Positions 12,486 to 13,872 of a stretch of DNA of 13,872 nucleotides are shown one piece after another. The first letter of the stretch is position 1; every line of letters begins with the position of its first letter. The notes beneath the pieces are model-generated. The model was not told the DNA's origin. It did no database searches and saw only the letters and a list, made by a program, of their open reading frames with translations. This stretch comes from CAZMCT01 sp964564785 (lineage in GTDB: Bacteria; Planctomycetota; Phycisphaerae; UBA1845; Fen-1342), in NCBI GenBank assembly GCA_964564785.1, contig CAZMCT010000110.1, positions 1 through 13,872 of the forward strand, read 5' to 3'. A program made the position numbers and the translations under genes.

Positions 12486-13872
12486 TTAATCGTCCACCAC
12501 GAGATCACGGGGCTGGAACCAGTCATTGTCGACGCACGCGCCGGCGGCTTTGATGCGGTCGAGGAACCCGGGCCGCACGCCCGTGGACACGATGCGGCCG
12601 TAGGCCTTGCCCTCGTTGTTCACGCCGTCCTGCTCGAACTTGAAGATGTCCTGCATGGTGACCACGTCGCCCTCCATGCCCTGCACCTCGGTGACCGAGA
12701 TGATCTTGCGCGGGCCGCCGGTCAGGCGCGCGGCCTGGACGATGAGGTTGACCGCCGACGCGAACTGCTGGCGGATGGCGCGGGTCGGCAGCTCGAAGCC
12801 GGCCATCATCACCATGGTCTCGACGCGCTGCACGGCGTCGCGGGTGCTGTTGGCGTGGATCGTGGTCATCGAGCCGTCGTGACCGGTGTTCATGGCCTGG
12901 AGCATGTCGAGCGTCTCGCCGCCGCGGCACTCGCCCACGACGATGCGGTCGGGCCGCATGCGCAGCGCGTTGATCAGCAGGTCGCGGATGGTGATGCGGC
13001 CCTTGCCCTCGATGTTGGCGGGCCGCGTCTCGAGACGCACGACGTGCGGCTGGCGGAGCTGGAGCTCGGCCGCGTCCTCGATCGTGACGATTCGCTCGTC
13101 GTCGGGAATGAAGCTCGAGAGGTTGTTCAAGAGGGTCGTTTTGCCCGAGCCCGTCCCGCCGGCGATCAGAATGTTCAGGCCCGACACCACGCACGCCTTG
13201 AGGAACTCGACGATCTCGCTCGAGCAACTCCGGAAGCGGATGTAATCGTCGAACGTGATCGGGTCCTTGCCGAACCGGCGGATGGAGACCGCCGGCCCGT
13301 CGATCGCCAGCGGCGGGATGATCGCGTTGACGCGGCTGCCGTCCTTGAGCCGCGCATCCACCATGGGCGAGACTTCGTCGCAGCGGCGGCCGAGTGGGGA
13401 GACGATCTTGTCGATCACGTGCAGCAGGTGGCCGTTATCCTTGAACTTCACGTCGGTCAGCGTGAGCCGCCCGCCGCGCTCGACATACACGTGCTTGGGG
13501 CCGTTGATCAGGATGTCCGAGATGGTGGGGTCGGCCAGCAGCGACTCGAGCGGGCCGAGGCCGAAGGTCTCGTCGAGGATCTCCTGGACCAACCGCTGGC
13601 GCTCGTTGAAGTTCAGCAGCGAGTTGGCTTCTTCGCACAGCGCGGTGACGATCTGCCGCACCTGCTCGCGGATCTCCTCGTTCGCGTTCTGCGAGAGCTT
13701 GGTCATGTCGAGCTGGTCGACGAGCTTGCGGTGGATCTCGGCCTTGAGTTCCTGGAACTTGCGGGCCCGCTCGTCGGCGAGCGGATCGGTGCGCGGCTTG
13801 CCCGGGGCGGCGGGGGCCGGCGGGCGGCCGGGCGGCGGCGGCTTGACGCCTGGCGGCGCGGGCGGTGTGGGG
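12486..13872 (-). CDS. cpaF: Tad pilus ATPase CpaF/TadA, 5' end outside window
   Basis: Hexameric secretion ATPase that powers Flp/Tad pilus assembly at the cytoplasmic face of the membrane. The frame stays open to the window edge: residues before ATG 13706 read FQELKAEIHRKLVDQLD, a standard CpaF N-terminal block, preceded by a Pro/Gly/Ala-rich leader. So ATG 13706 is internal and at least 461 residues are visible. Counting the visible residues, the N domain has LGPLESLLADPTISDILINGP (about 105-125), the Walker A GGTGSGKT (238-245), the acidic EDAAELQL (265-272), Walker B RIVVGECRGGE (309-319) and the His box HDGSMTTIHA (331-340). All key residues are intact. It ends 2 bp before tadB. Upstream partners such as the CpaE-like ATPase or secretin would lie beyond the window. 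Confidence 0.95.
   Translation of the reverse strand, partial: PTPPAPPGVKPPPPGRPPAPAAPGKPRTDPLADERARKFQELKAEIHRKLVDQLDMTKLSQNANEEIREQVRQIVTALCEEANSLLNFNERQRLVQEILDETFGLGPLESLLADPTISDILINGPKHVYVERGGRLTLTDVKFKDNGHLLHVIDKIVSPLGRRCDEVSPMVDARLKDGSRVNAIIPPLAIDGPAVSIRRFGKDPITFDDYIRFRSCSSEIVEFLKACVVSGLNILIAGGTGSGKTTLLNNLSSFIPDDERIVTIEDAAELQLRQPHVVRLETRPANIEGKGRITIRDLLINALRMRPDRIVVGECRGGETLDMLQAMNTGHDGSMTTIHANSTRDAVQRVETMVMMAGFELPTRAIRQQFASAVNLIVQAARLTGGPRKIISVTEVQGMEGDVVTMQDIFKFEQDGVNNEGKAYGRIVSTGVRPGFLDRIKAAGACVDNDWFQPRDLVVDD

Noticed and set aside
11453..12526. Upstream extension of the tadC frame to 12526
   Set aside because: It overlaps tadB completely and reads as Arg/Pro/Ala noise; tadC has a good start at 11452.
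1..13872. CRISPR array, prophage, defence island or insertion sequence
   Set aside because: No regularly spaced repeats, transposase, integrase, nuclease or phage genes are visible in any frame.

Overview
This is a GC-rich bacterial window. The gene content and several sequence signatures point to a member of the Planctomycetota, probably Phycisphaerae-like. Supporting signs are a sigma factor with region 2 joined almost directly to region 4 and a YACRAILKSF signature, a small acidic gene next to fliA, and scattered CAGCCCGTTG-type and CTCTGTG-type intergenic repeats. The lineage call is inference from family resemblance, not a phylogeny.

Layout. (1) Positions 1-3290, plus strand, are the end of a flagellar regulatory cluster. 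It holds the 3' part of flhF (SRP-type GTPase), an FlhG/MinD-like protein whose nucleotide-binding residues are lost, a small two-helix membrane protein, and the flagellar sigma factor sigma-28 (FliA/WhiG type). After a 100-bp inverted-repeat element comes a small acidic protein of unknown function. (2) Positions 3291-3517 separate convergent genes. They hold an exact 23-bp tandem duplication and a 14-bp perfect inverted repeat. (3) Positions 3518-6249, minus strand, are a probable operon of three genes: a HEAT/TPR-like protein, nadD (NAD biosynthesis), and a Tat-exported GH109-type oxidoreductase-fold glycosidase. (4) Positions 6622-7593, minus strand, encode a stand-alone sigma-70 family factor behind a clear TTGCCC-N17-TATACT promoter and a leader of about 190 nt. 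(5) Positions 8114-10334, minus strand, are two tandem exported DUF1573 proteins. (6) Positions 10496-13872, minus strand, are the Tad pilus motor and platform genes cpaF/tadA (5' end outside the window), tadB and tadC.

How they work together. FlhF and FlhG normally set flagellar number and position and FliA drives late flagellar genes. CpaF, TadB and TadC form the ATPase and inner-membrane platform of a Flp/Tad type IVc pilus. The window therefore borders two motility or adhesion systems, separated by housekeeping (nadD), regulatory (sigma) and exported genes.

No unmistakably new multi-gene system is visible. The best leads are the FlhG homologue that appears to be a pseudo-ATPase, the unassigned small proteins flanking fliA, the repeat elements at gene 3' ends, and the DUF1573 pair downstream of the Tad genes.
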